Assembly: GCA_017354895.1 (NCBI GenBank) | Contig: CP071498.1 | Coordinates: 2,108,001 to 2,172,000, forward strand | Length of the DNA stretch: 64,000 bases | Direction of reading: 5' to 3' | Origin: Podospora comata | Taxonomy: Eukaryota > Ascomycota > Sordariomycetes > Sordariales > Podosporaceae | Shown: in pieces, positions 12,342 through 22,222 of the stretch | Layout of the letters: each line of letters begins with the position of its first letter | Numbering within the stretch: position 1 is the first letter of the stretch | The notes under the pieces: generated by a model | Databases searched by the model: none | The model's input: the letters and a program-made list of their open reading frames with translations, nothing else | Told to the model about the DNA's origin: nothing | Translations under genes and position numbers: made by a program

Positions 12342-13889
12342 CTAATAATAGTCCCACCGACAAATAACTCCACCACCCACGTTGAACCAGGACGCTCCCT
12401 TGCCCTTTCGCCCCATGTAAGTACCCGTGCGAATCAGCTGTGCGTCATATGAAGTGTGCCCGTACAAGTTCCAGTTGCGTTTAATAATGGAAGCGCCAGC
12501 TGATTCACACTTGCCGCCTCCACGATCCACAGTCTCCGACTCCTGCTCGCTTTCCATTAGAAAACTTCCAATATCTTCATGCAGCCCCTTCGGCGGAGCC
12601 TTTCCGCAAGTCATATGGCCGCACGTCAAATAGGAGTCCAAGGCAAGTTGACTTCTCACAACTTTGGCACTGCAAGGCCAGCACCAAGCCGCAAAATGTG
12701 ACTTCTTATGTTGAGGATAACATGTCAGAAGCTCATCGCTGACAATTGGGTCCAGTTTCGAACTGCAAATCTGGCACGGTGCGAGTGACAGTAGGAGTTG
12801 AGACTTTGGAGTCAAGGCCACTGGTACAGTAGCAAGACTGCTTTGATTCCGGGTTTTTCGTCGATGCGTTGGGTTGTGGATGCCTTTTTCGAGTGCTGAT
12901 GATGCTCCAAGATTATTCTGGAGCGGGTCTGGAGGGTGTTCAAAGTCGAAGCTTTTACCCACTGCTACTCCAGCAGGCAAGCTGAAGTCGAAGCTGCCGC
13001 TTATCCCGCCGAGAGGGCTGACAGTCAGTGCGGGGGTGACTTGTTTCCCAGTCGTAAGGGCAAGGGGCTTTCGGCTCCTGGGAACTAACACCTTTCTATT
13101 TGTTTGGATAAACTGAGTCCGATCCGTGGTAGCGAGCAAACCCAGTTCATGTTGTAAGATAACGGGATTCGAACACGGTCGGTTTCTGAAAGGCTTTCTC
13201 AGGGCTTTCCTAGAAGAAACCCAGACACTCATCATGAGAGGAAATCCAGCAAGGATGACCAAGGAGCCCGGAAAGGTATCGAAACTCTTGGTCACGGTCT
13301 GTTGAAGCATTCGTGCTTTCAATCTCATTCCGCTCAACGGTGGTGGCCCTAAAGATGTTGTTTTAATCTTATCACAACTATCCTCCTTATATCCTGTCTG
13401 CAAAACAGAGGAGTGTTAGCATGGGTTATTTCACCTCATCCCTTGGGGATCTGCCAAGTGACTTGCAGAATGGCAATACTCAAAAAAGTCCTTCCTGGCC
13501 GTCCACTCCGCGAGGGTGACAGCTTTTCTACCATCTTCCATGGCGCGGATTGTTGACCAAAGCGCTATGCAAGCGATGAGGAATCCTCCAAGTGCAAAGA
13601 TTATGTTGCCACTTTTCGCGCAGCGTCTTCTATCCCACTGTAGGACACAGGTCGAAAATTGAAAATACCGAAACACGTTACAGACATATTTCGACTGTTT
13701 GACATAACGGAAGAGTGCTGAGGGTGATAGACAGGATGAGGCAGTACTTTGTTCCGATACGGTTGATATTCTGTCGAATGAGGTTGTAGCCGTTTGGGTT
13801 GGGGTTGTTTGAGTCGGGGTTGTAATGGACGCAGATGGCGGGGGTGCCTGATGAAGTCCAGCCACCATCGGCTGGACCACTTCTGGCAT
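12342..13889 (-). CDS. Uncharacterised membrane/Cys-rich protein, paralogue A
   Basis: Two exons: 13467-13889 and 12342-13397, giving 492 aa. The intron (13398-13466) uses a GC-AG pair with the consensus GCAAGT donor. It is placed by comparison with the neighbouring paralogue, which has a GT-AG intron at the same codon. Order of features: Thr/Gln-rich N-terminus (1-55), one membrane helix (about 95-113, NIIFALGGFLIACIALW), a signature (118-139, DGRKAVTLAEWTARKDFFEYC), a second hydrophobic stretch (about 185-200), a basic linker, and a C-terminal Cys-rich region (CQIC, CWPC, CGHMTC) that looks like a zinc-binding module. The function is unknown to me. The start at 13889 is the first ATG in frame. 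A further in-frame intron near residues 60-85 cannot be excluded. Confidence 0.65.
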
Positions 13890-14639
13890 CCTCACTCCCT
13901 CGCAACCTGATGCGATTGTTGCGGATTATATAAAATGAGCGCTGGGCATAGAGAAAGTCGAGTTATTCAGCACGTTAACGAAGTCATCTGGTTCGGGGTG
14001 ACATGCGGTTGCCTTGCTTGTGGCGGTGCATTTTTATAGCTTACCTGCATAACGTGAGCCTACCTACCTATGTACCTAAAGTGGCGTGGGGGCTTGATCC
14101 TTGTGTACGCCAAAAGCTCGGATAGGATACGTCTAAAGCTTAGATTATAAAGACTAAAAGCTTGGACATATAACCTCCCGCATTAAACAAGCTATCGAGC
14201 TCATTCTATCCTATAGTCTGGCTGTTAAAGAGAAAGCCTGGCTCAGTTTTAAGCTCTGTTTCTGGCTCGGCTTGGAGCTCAGCTTGGATGTCTGCTTCTG
14301 CCCCCCGGCCTGTTTCTGGCTCTGTTCCGGTCCCGGCCTCTAGCTCTGTTCCTTGTTCTGTTCCTTGCTCTGTTCATTGCTCTGTTTCTACTTTGCTTCT
14401 GGCTCCCGCTGTTTCGGGTTTTGTTTGACCTCTTCTTCAAGCTCTGCTTTAGGCTTGGTACATAGACCCGAATGGTGGCTAAATATAGAGCTGTAGGCAG
14501 TATCCAACACCCACCCGAATTCCTCCTGTTGATCTGTCATATGGTCTCTGACTCTGAACCGCTGGGCCTAGTGAGCCCTTCCCGCTTTCTCCACCCTCCT
14601 CCAGTAACACAGAATCCCACCAATCTCATCTATCCTAGG
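13890..14639. other. Spacer between paralogues, with repeat relics
   Basis: An AT-rich patch at 14110-14215, which reads on the minus strand like a decayed reading frame with several stops, is followed by a 12-bp degenerate repeat (see separate entry). No intact gene is seen. The patch may be an old repeat changed by mutation. Confidence 0.4.
14210..14460. repeat. Degenerate 12-bp minisatellite (GCTCTGTTYCTN)
   Basis: The unit GCTCTGTTCCTT and close variants recur about ten to fifteen times, sometimes with inserts. On the minus strand one frame gives a Gln/Lys/Ser-rich low-complexity peptide broken by stops. It directly follows the AT-rich patch and lies between the two paralogous genes. Confidence 0.6.
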
Positions 14640-16178
14640 CTAAACCATGCGCTTTTTGGTTCCATCATCAGGATAGGGCAGCCTCCCGTGCTTTTCATCA
14701 CCATTGTAGACAAAGTACACCCGATAGAGGAGAGCTTCGACAACTTGATTGAAGTTCCTTTGCCATGAGATCTGTGTCAGGACAGTGTCGACTTCACCAC
14801 CATCATCTGTTGTTTCCGCATTGATTCTGAGAATATCATTGATATGTAGGACCATACCACGAGGAGGACTGTCTACGCGCTGGTGAGAAAGCCCATAAAG
14901 AGCTTCATCAATCCATGACCAGCACCAAGAAACAAAGTAACAATTATTGTGATCCCAGGGGTGTTCTGGTGGCTCATCAAAACCTAATTTCAGTGTGGCC
15001 TTGCAGATATGACACGAGAACCCCGGCAGAGGAGTTGATGCTTGGATTAACGGCAGGTCCGATGGCCAGATTGCCGCCGGGATTGACGGCAGAAGTCGTG
15101 GTCGAACAGGTGACGGAACTGAAGTTGGACTCTGTGAAGATAAGATTGACGACCCAGGCGGTAGTGAGCGGAAACTTATTTGAGTATCCGACTCTGTAGA
15201 CATATACCTGGTCTACCCTGCGGGTAGAATGTCCTTCTGATTCCACAGACTCCAGAGACAGTTTGGTATGTCAGTGACGTAAAGATATAACTGGTTCCGT
15301 TGACGTTTCCGGCCCCCTTCTCGTCTAGATACGTCGGCGTTTATGAGGGCCGAGGTCATTCCGGTGTCCATTCGGAGTAAAGGAAGAGTGGTTGCAGTGG
15401 GCTTGAAGTCAAAACTGGTTTCCAACCCACTGCCAAAAATCGCTCGGCGTGAAGTGCCTGTCATGGAAGAATGGTGAAAGTCAACACCCGAGCTGTTTGC
15501 TACTCTGGTGCCAGGTGACTGGGCAGGCAGGAGCTCTCCGGCTTCTCCAGCCAGTAGTCCATTTTGTTGATTGTCTCCAGAGAACGTGTGTGGCAGTGGA
15601 CCCAGGGGTGCTTTTGTTACTCTGTCACACCCGTCCTCCTGGTCTTCAATCTGTTTGAAGAATTAGCTTATGGTAACGACCAAGTGTGTCCTTGAAATCG
15701 ACCTACTGTTTCACAGAACTCCCAGTAGTCTTTCCTAGCCGTCCACTCAGCTATTCTCACAGCCTTCCTACCATCCATCATAGCACCAATGGCTGACCAT
15801 AAAGCCACACAAGCAATAATAAGTCCAGTTGTGGTAGTAAGAAGCTTACTTGCTTTGTTAACTGAGCCTCTGTACTTTCCCACAACGACCTTGGAGTTTT
15901 GAAAGAGGGCGTATCCTGCAACGGCTACACACCTACCCATGCTTGCTAACCTCGATCCGAAACTGTGAAAATAGATCAGGATGCGACTTTCTTTGAGGCG
16001 ATGTTGCTGTCGTTGGCGGCCCTGGTCTTTGAGAAGCTCTAGATGGCAAAGGCTCGGATGCGGGGAGAGAGGAAACACAAGGGCTTGCGGCTGCTCCATT
16101 CAACTGGTTAAGCTCCTGTTGCAAAACACTCGCCAGTCCAAAACCAGTTCCCAATTCAACGAAATCTTTTAAGAACAT
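14640..16178 (-). CDS. Uncharacterised membrane/Cys-rich protein, paralogue B
   Basis: Exons supported: 15937-16178, 15707-15869, an exon from 15650 leftward to somewhere between 15320 and 15210, and a last exon from about 15205 to 14640. Introns 15870-15936 and 15651-15706 keep frame; the boundaries of the third intron are not resolved. Features follow paralogue A: low-complexity N-terminus, one membrane helix (GLIIACVALW), the signature DGRKAVRIAEWTARKDYWEFC, a basic linker (REGGRKRQRNQ against A's HRRKTRNQ), and a C-terminal Cys module (CHIC, then SWCW). The match in signature, intron position and domain order shows a tandem duplication. Divergence outside the signature is large, so the duplication is old or the genes evolve fast. 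No function is recognised. Confidence 0.6.
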
Positions 16179-16415
16179 CTTGCAATCGGGAAGTTTGAGG
16201 CAACTAGTTGTTCGGCAGGCACAAGGGACTTGGGCAGCGTGGCTGTGCCACAAATTGGCACAAGCCCACCATCACAGAGCTCGTGCATGAATGGCCCCGA
16301 AGCTCACGCTGCCATAGCAGGCCCGCTCGCTACACATTTGGTTGGTCCACATTCACCCCTCACGTCACATCTCACCTCACCTTGACCCTTCACCTTCACC
16401 TCTCACCTTCACCTA

Positions 16416-17306
16416 TCACTCACCACCCTCACCACCACCACCCGCAACCTCCCCAATCAACTTGACAAACTCCCCAGCATCATGCCCAAACCTCCCCAAA
16501 AACAACCCATCCACCTCCCCCCCCAACCTCTCCCACAACCCCCTTCCCGCCGCCCCCCCATAAATAACCCTCACCCTCCCCCCCCTTCCTTTCACCCCTT
16601 CCCACTCCCTCAACCCTCTCACAACCCCCTCAACATACTCCTCCCCAGCCGGCTCCCTCCCCCCGATAGCCCAAACAGGCTCATAAGCCAGCACCACCTC
16701 CTCCCCCTCCCCAACCCCCTTTAGCACAACCTCAACCTGCCTCACCACCTCCCCAACCGCCCCTTCAACCCCCCCATCTTTCCTCATCTCACCAACACAT
16801 ATCACCGGAACCATCCCATTCCTCACCACCCCCCTAACCTTCTCCCCAACCCTCCCATCACTCTCCGCAAACAACCTCTTCCGTTCCGCATGCCCCAATT
16901 CCACAAACTCCACCCCAACCTCAGCCAAAACCGCAGGACTAACCTCCCCTGTATAAGCTCCAAAGTCCTCAGAGTAACAATCCTGCGCCCCTACTTTTAT
17001 CCTTCTCGCCACCGACCCCTCAGGAGCAGATCGTATGATACTAATGACAGACGTGAGGGTGACAAAGTCGGGGATGATGAAGATGTCGACATCGTCATCA
17101 CCCAGGGTTAGGGTATCCGTAGGGCTGGAAAGAAGCTCGACAACGGACCGGGTGAAGGCTTCCGTCCGGGAGGCGGAAAAATACATTTTGGTGGATACCC
17201 CGATCAGACGACGCCTTCTTCCTCGCTTATTACTGCTATCAACCGGCGCCGTCGACGCCGCCGCCGCCGTTGCTTCGGGGCCGGGAGAGGTGGGGTTGCC
17301 GGACAT
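16416..17306 (-). CDS. Triosephosphate-isomerase-like sugar phosphate isomerase
   Basis: Single exon, 296 aa from the ATG at 17306; the first 32 residues are a low-complexity Ala/Arg extension. The TIM barrel keeps the catalytic set: Lys40 in VSTKMYFS, His139 in ELGHAERKR, and Glu209 in AYEPVWAIGG, plus the late phosphate-binding YGGA (249-252). The N-terminal motif differs from the NWKMN of glycolytic TIM. In my recollection the S-x-KMYF form is typical of TIM-like enzymes that convert L-erythrulose 1-phosphate to D-erythrulose 4-phosphate (EryH/LerI, Yarrowia EYI1). The same-strand RpiB-like gene 0.7 kb away and the kinase beyond support that role. It is unlikely to be the housekeeping TIM. 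The last 150 codons are extremely purine-rich (GAG, GTG, GGG, AGG), unlike the 5' part. Substrate is inference. Confidence 0.85.
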   Translation of the reverse strand: MSGNPTSPGPEATAAAASTAPVDSSNKRGRRRRLIGVSTKMYFSASRTEAFTRSVVELLSSPTDTLTLGDDDVDIFIIPDFVTLTSVISIIRSAPEGSVARRIKVGAQDCYSEDFGAYTGEVSPAVLAEVGVEFVELGHAERKRLFAESDGRVGEKVRGVVRNGMVPVICVGEMRKDGGVEGAVGEVVRQVEVVLKGVGEGEEVVLAYEPVWAIGGREPAGEEYVEGVVRGLREWEGVKGRGGRVRVIYGGAAGRGLWERLGGEVDGLFLGRFGHDAGEFVKLIGEVAGGGGEGGE

Positions 17307-18010
17307 CACTGAGGACAACAAACACGACCGAACAAAAAAGGGGTGTCCGATTTCGGTAGTCTAAAAGATAAATGCTGTGTACACCAAAGTCTGGGTTACC
17401 GAGGAGATAACACTACATTTTAGTCAGTCCTCACCGTCACAAACAAACCTGATCATTCGCCCTGTCGTGACGCAGTCCATTTCATTCATTCACACACGGG
17501 AAAGGTCCCCCCACCCATCAAAGCAAGCAGCACCGTCGATCCCCGCGGCTCGGGAACTTTTTAGCTTAGTCCCATCCACCTGGTGCCACTGTAAAAACCC
17601 GCTGTAGCTCGTTCCACCAACGATTTACCCGCCCCCAGACATAGCGGGGGTCCCCATCTTGATATCCAATCAACAGGGTAACAATAGCAGCACCACAACA
17701 ACAGCATGCTCCAAAACTCGCTGGAACTGGAGCTCCAACTGCCTCATAGGGTTCGCTGAGCCGACAAGTTCTTCTTGGCCCCCCCAGAATGTGGATAACC
17801 CGAACAATCAACAAAGTGGAAAAACGCAGGCAAAATGGAGCAAACTCGAAGCTTGTATTCCTCGCTGGATCCCATCCCCCCAAGAAGATCTGTTCTGGAC
17901 CAAAGTGGCGCCTTCAACACCAAACATCCTCGGATTACCCTTTTGGGAGCGCCACTCTCACATGTATCCTGTCTCGTCTCTTGGAATCCAACTCGCTATT
18001 CCCGCCTTCA
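17307..18010. promoter_or_regulatory. Region upstream of the TIM-like gene
   Basis: Intergenic between two leftward genes. It holds the TIM-like promoter and the 3' end of the RpiB-like transcript. On the minus strand a GCCTGCGT word (17824-17831) matches part of a 10-mer shared by the two divergent promoters of this cluster. Open frames here have no family resemblance. Confidence 0.35.
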
Positions 18011-18579
18011 TCAGCAACCCTTCACTTCCTCCGCCGCCCCAGAAAGACCATGTTCCCCTTCTTCGTATTCATGAATGGCAGCCACCTTGGCAGCACTGGC
18101 GCTCTTCTCGTCAAAGACATATCCCAACCACTCCTTTGCGAGCCTCCTCGCAAGCTCCAGTCCCACCACCCGCTCCCCCATGCACAACACCTGGGCATTG
18201 TTGCTGAGGACCGCTCTCTCGACCGAGAAGCTGTCATGTGCGGTGACTGCCCTGATCCCCTTGATCTTATTGGCGGCAATGGCAACGCCGAGGCCAGTGC
18301 CGCAGATCAACAGAGCTCGGTCGACCTCTCCCGAGGCCACGAGTTTGGCCGCCGCCGCGGCGATGTGTGGGTATGCCGTCTTGTCCTCCTTGCCCGTGGC
18401 ACCGACGTCGACTACTGAGATGACCCGGGGATCGGCCGCGAAGTCTTCTTTGATTTTGTTCTTGTAGCTCACGCCGGCGTCCTGTTTGTAAATCAAATCA
18501 TTAGCCCGTGATATCAAATCTGTCCCAAGAGTATACTCACATCGCAGCCAACGGCAATCTTCCACTGTGGTGAGCTCAT
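18011..18579 (-). CDS. RpiB-type sugar phosphate isomerase (erythrulose-4-P type likely)
   Basis: Two exons: 18541-18579 (13 codons) and 18011-18481, joined by a 59-nt intron with a GTGAGT donor, giving 169 aa, the usual RpiB/LacAB size. The start [13 protein letters not shown] completes the first beta strand, which decides the small first exon. Active-site features: CGTGLG (73-78, with the catalytic Cys and the anion loop), HDSFSVERA (95-103) and [10 protein letters not shown] (106-115). The usual N-terminal DHAG of ribose-5-phosphate isomerases reads DDAG here, so the His of that motif is missing; tetrulose-phosphate isomerases of the EryI type also depart from DHAG, as I recall. It shares a 571-bp divergent promoter with the DAK-type kinase. 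Likely role: D-erythrulose 4-phosphate to D-erythrose 4-phosphate. Family certain, substrate inferred. Confidence 0.88.
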
Positions 18580-19150
18580 GTTGAATGTGATGATTTTGCG
18601 ATGTCGTTGACGAACTTCCAGACCAGCGGCTCCTTGCTGCTCGCCAAAGTAGTAATGTAATGTAGTCCCATAAAAACAACTTGACACTGCCTTCCCACTA
18701 GGGAACTCGGCAATCGCTATTTATCCAAGCCGCCTTTCCGTTCCGGGTATTCCGCCTGCGTCCTGGAAGCACCAGACTACCACCCGGTTCCAGGAGGCTG
18801 CATGGGGGGGAGGGGGAAACCACTGCACGCTGCCCCTCTCCCCGTACGCCCCTAAACGCCCCGCATACCGGCAAGTGGCCCATCATGAGGCGATCATCGA
18901 GGGGGACATGTGTTACTCGCTCGGCAAGGTTCAAAGGGAGAGGGAGGGGGTGAATTATCCCGGTGGTGATTTCCATATCCGATCAGATGTGCAGGTTCTG
19001 GCTTCTGGACCGCATGCCGCGTCAGGCCTCCCGGGTGGTGTGTCCGGGAGTTGACTTGAAATATTGTGTCACTGGCTGTTGTTTGCTGCTCGACTTGGAC
19101 TCACTCCCACTCCAACGTGAACTTTCACACACCACATTCTGACAGCCAAC
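18580..19150. promoter_or_regulatory. Divergent promoter, RpiB-like isomerase / DAK-type kinase
   Basis: The 571 bp between two start codons pointing apart. It is GC-rich with several CCG/CGG words and contains TCCGCCTGCG at 18751-18760. The same 10-mer occurs at 22580-22589 in the other divergent promoter of the cluster. Shared control by one zinc-cluster factor is plausible but not shown. Confidence 0.4.
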
Positions 19151-20932
19151 ATGTCCAAACGACACCTCTTTTCCTCACTCGAGGGGCTTGTCCCCAAGGC
19201 CCTTCGAGGCATTGTTGCCAGCAACCCAAGACTCAACCTCGACGAGACCAACCGCGTAGTCTTCGACCCCGAATCCCCCAAGTCGATCGTCAGTATCATC
19301 AGCGGTGGTGGCTCCGGTCACGAGCCAGCATGGTCTGGCTATGTTGGCACCAACATGCTGGCCGCCGCCGTAGGCGGTGATGTCTTCGCCTCTCCAAGCA
19401 CTAAACAGATCCTGGCTGCTGTCGAGGCCGTACCATCAGACAAGGGGACACTCCTGGTGATCACCAACTACACCGGGGACTGCCTTCACTTCGGCCTGGC
19501 AGCCGAGAAGACAAAGGCAAAGGGGAACCCGTGTCGTATGCTCATCTGCGGCGACGATGTCTCGATTGGAAAGCAGGGCTCACTAGTTGGTCGTCGAGGA
19601 CTGGCTGCTCAAATAGGAGTGCTCAAGGTTCTCGGTGCTGCAGCTGCAGAGGGTCTCTCGCTGGGCGAGCTATTCGATCTCGGCACTGCCGTCAACGGCC
19701 AAATCGTCAGCATTGCCGCCACATTGGACCACTGCCATGTCCCCGGTCGAACAGAGCACGGTGCCCTTGACCCCGATGTGGTGGAGATTGGTACAGGACC
19801 ACACAACGAACCCGGCTACAAGAAGCTCTCACCGGCTCCTTCAGCGGAGGGATTGGTGAAGGAGATGCTCAGATATTGCCTGGACGAGACCGATCCTGTG
19901 AGAGGATACGTCAAGTTCAACCCCGGAGACGAGACGGTGCTGTTGGTCAGCAACTTCGGCGGCATGTCAAACCTGGAGATGGGAGGTCTTGCCGATGAGC
20001 TCCTTCAACAGCTCCTGGCCGACTGGAACATCGAGCCCGTGCGTGTGTACGCTGGCTCCATCGAGACATCGCTCAACGCGCCCGCCTTCTCCGTTTCAGT
20101 CATCAACCTTTCAGGGGTAGCAGCGACCAGCCCCTATTCGCTCGACCAGATCAAAGGATTCTTCGACCTCAAGACCGATACAGCATGGGAAGCTGTTGCT
20201 GGATCCCAGAGATACCGTCGTCCAAGAGCCGATCAGCTTGTTCAACCGCCAGTCGAAGAGCGTAAGGTCATTGATGAAGCGAGAGATATCAAAATTGACC
20301 CCGTGCTCCTGGAGAGAATGCTCCGCCGGGCCTGCAATGACCTCATCAAATCCGAACCAGACCTCACACGGTGGGACACCATCATGGGAGACGGCGACTG
20401 TGGTTTGACACTCGAAACTGGTGCCAAGGCGTTGTTGGAGGCCATTGATGGGCCACACAAAATTGCTGCCAAGGGATCGGTAATCGAAGTTCTCACTGAG
20501 CTCGAGGAGATTCTTGAGGGCAAGATGGGAGGAACACTTGGTGGTATCCTGGGCATTTTCTTCGTGTCAATGAGAACCGCGCTGCAGGAGAACCTTGAAT
20601 TAGCCAAGACAGAAGGTTTGGTATCGTTATGGTCAAAGGCCCTTTCACATGCCATCCATCATCTCGAGCAGTACACACCAGCCAAGGTGGGCGACCGAAC
20701 TGTCATGGACACATTGATTCCGTTTGTCGAAGCTATGGCGGCGACCAAGAGTTTGGAGGAGGGTGTCGCTGCTGCGGTAGCGGGATCAGAGAACACCAAG
20801 AAGTTGAAGGCGAGATTGGGGAGAGCGACGTATGTTGGTACTGGGACAGACGGCAAGGAGCTGCCACCAGATCCGGGTGCTTGGGGCGCGATGGTGGTGA
20901 TTCAGGGACTGCTTGCTGCAATTTCAGAATAG
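19151..20932 (+). CDS. Dihydroxyacetone/erythrulose kinase (DAK family)
   Basis: Single exon, 593 aa, the normal length of ATP-dependent two-domain DAK kinases. The N-terminal DhaK domain has the substrate loop SGGGSGHEP (51-59), NYTGD (106-110) and CHVP (195-198), where His196 is placed to form the hemiaminal with the substrate carbonyl. The C-terminal DhaL domain has the MGDGDCG metal/ATP motif (412-418) and the late RLGRATYVGTG. Such kinases phosphorylate dihydroxyacetone, glyceraldehyde or erythrulose. Its divergent partner is an RpiB-like isomerase and a TIM-like isomerase follows, the set known from erythritol pathways (for example Yarrowia EYK1 with EYI1 and EYI2). I therefore favour erythrulose kinase, but a glycerol/dihydroxyacetone role is possible. 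An AATAAA lies at 21004-21009, 72 nt past the stop. Confidence 0.92.
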   Translation: MSKRHLFSSLEGLVPKALRGIVASNPRLNLDETNRVVFDPESPKSIVSIISGGGSGHEPAWSGYVGTNMLAAAVGGDVFASPSTKQILAAVEAVPSDKGTLLVITNYTGDCLHFGLAAEKTKAKGNPCRMLICGDDVSIGKQGSLVGRRGLAAQIGVLKVLGAAAAEGLSLGELFDLGTAVNGQIVSIAATLDHCHVPGRTEHGALDPDVVEIGTGPHNEPGYKKLSPAPSAEGLVKEMLRYCLDETDPVRGYVKFNPGDETVLLVSNFGGMSNLEMGGLADELLQQLLADWNIEPVRVYAGSIETSLNAPAFSVSVINLSGVAATSPYSLDQIKGFFDLKTDTAWEAVAGSQRYRRPRADQLVQPPVEERKVIDEARDIKIDPVLLERMLRRACNDLIKSEPDLTRWDTIMGDGDCGLTLETGAKALLEAIDGPHKIAAKGSVIEVLTELEEILEGKMGGTLGGILGIFFVSMRTALQENLELAKTEGLVSLWSKALSHAIHHLEQYTPAKVGDRTVMDTLIPFVEAMAATKSLEEGVAAAVAGSENTKKLKARLGRATYVGTGTDGKELPPDPGAWGAMVVIQGLLAAISE

Positions 20933-21352
20933 GAAGCGATTGGGGATGAAGGGTTTGAATTTGTCGTGGTTGGATTGATCAGATTTAGAGATCAGTAATT
21001 CGGAATAAATTTGGTTGTACTTTACTGTGAATTCATGGATTGTGTGTGGCTTGTATGTCCTGAGACTTGGGCGCTCCTTCCTACTTCCTCCTCCAGGCAC
21101 CCACACTCAACAAAGGGCTCTCTTCATTTGATCACCGAATCAACTGGAATCCGCGATGATGCCAACGTCTTGATTACGTTTCCAGGATCCATGGGATCCA
21201 AATGAACTCCTGTGAGCTATTGAGCTTTTCAAAACCATACCTCGCATATAAACCGTCAAATAGTGAGGTGGTAGTTAAAGGAGAAAGGATATCAATGCAG
21301 AAATACACAGGATAATCGAATTCAAGTATTCTAGGCAGGTCTAAAAGAATCC
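20933..21352. other. Convergent 3' flanks of kinase and aldolase genes
   Basis: No coding sequence is seen. It contains the probable poly(A) signal AATAAA (21004-21009) of the kinase gene and the 3' end of the leftward aldolase transcript. Confidence 0.4.
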
Positions 21353-22222
21353 TCAAGCCTTCCCAGCACTCCCCAACCAATGCATATACCTCTCAATCGC
21401 CACCTGCATCGCCTCCGTCCCCTTCTCAATCACACTCGTCAACGGCTTCCCCCTCATCTTCTCCTGCGTCCACGCATAGTGATTATTCATCCCCTTGTTG
21501 ATATTCACCTTCGTCACCCCCCCCGCCATGCACTTTCTAAAAATCTCCTCATCGAACGGATCAGCCCCATGCAGCACCAACCTGACCCTATCCCCGACCT
21601 TCTTGTTGATAGCATCAAGCCGGTCATACTCCAGCTGGATCCCCCTCGGTCCATACTCCCCATGCACATTCCCAAACGCCGGCGCCAACATGTCAATCCC
21701 GGTGGCAACAAACTCCTCCGCTTCCTCGGGGGTAGTCAGCAGCCCCTCGAGGTCAGCAGTCTCAGCTACGCCGTCCTCGCCACCTTCGATACGCCCTGGC
21801 TCTGCCTCTGCGGCGATACCGCGCTCGTGGCAGTATTGAACCAGTTCGGCGGTGAGCTTGAGATTCTCCTCCTTTTCGTAGTGCGACATGTCGCACATGA
21901 TGCTGTCAAAGGCGTCCGGGATGTCGGCTGCCCTGCGGACCAGCTCGGGTGTCTGGCAGTGGTCCAGGTGGAGGGAGACTGGGACCGAGGCCGAGTGAGC
22001 TGCCTCAGCGGCGGCTTTGACGAGAGCGTCACCAGCATATTGAATCGCCCACGGGAAGAGCAAGACCATAGCTGGGGAGCGGGCGGCTTCGGCAGCTCTG
22101 ACAGTGGCGATGATGGATTCGATGTTGTAGCAGCACATGGCTGGGACGGCGTACCCCCCAGCGAGGGCCTTGTTGAGAATGCTCATGGAGCGGTTCTCTG
22201 AAAGGGGGGGTCTAGGAGCCAT
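21353..22222 (-). CDS. Class II ketose-bisphosphate aldolase-like protein
   Basis: Single exon, 289 aa from the ATG at 22222, a size typical of GatY/KbaY-type aldolases. Metal and catalytic motifs are visible: LHLDHC (Asp base and first Zn-His), EAEPGRIEGGED (the EVELGRxGGxED element), FGNVHGEYGP (second Zn-His) and VLHGADP (third Zn-His). The phosphate-loop region reads KVNINKGM where classical enzymes have KVNVxTE, and HGADP replaces HGASG, so the substrate may differ from fructose or tagatose bisphosphate. The family splits a ketose phosphate, usually to glycerone phosphate plus an aldehyde. It is divergent from a beta-hydroxyacid dehydrogenase. In plants, these two families are joined with a DUF1537 kinase in one protein, as I recall, which supports a shared pathway. 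No DUF1537 gene lies in this window. Confidence 0.88.
   Translation of the reverse strand: MAPRPPLSENRSMSILNKALAGGYAVPAMCCYNIESIIATVRAAEAARSPAMVLLFPWAIQYAGDALVKAAAEAAHSASVPVSLHLDHCQTPELVRRAADIPDAFDSIMCDMSHYEKEENLKLTAELVQYCHERGIAAEAEPGRIEGGEDGVAETADLEGLLTTPEEAEEFVATGIDMLAPAFGNVHGEYGPRGIQLEYDRLDAINKKVGDRVRLVLHGADPFDEEIFRKCMAGGVTKVNINKGMNNHYAWTQEKMRGKPLTSVIEKGTEAMQVAIERYMHWLGSAGKA

Noticed and set aside
13140-13180. tRNA T-loop-like word GTTCGAATCCC on the minus strand
   Set aside because: No acceptor stem, D-arm or anticodon arm can be found around it, and it lies inside the coding sequence of paralogue A.
17659-18418. Rightward frames over the RpiB-like gene and its downstream flank
   Set aside because: Shadow frames; the leftward strand encodes a complete RpiB family protein.
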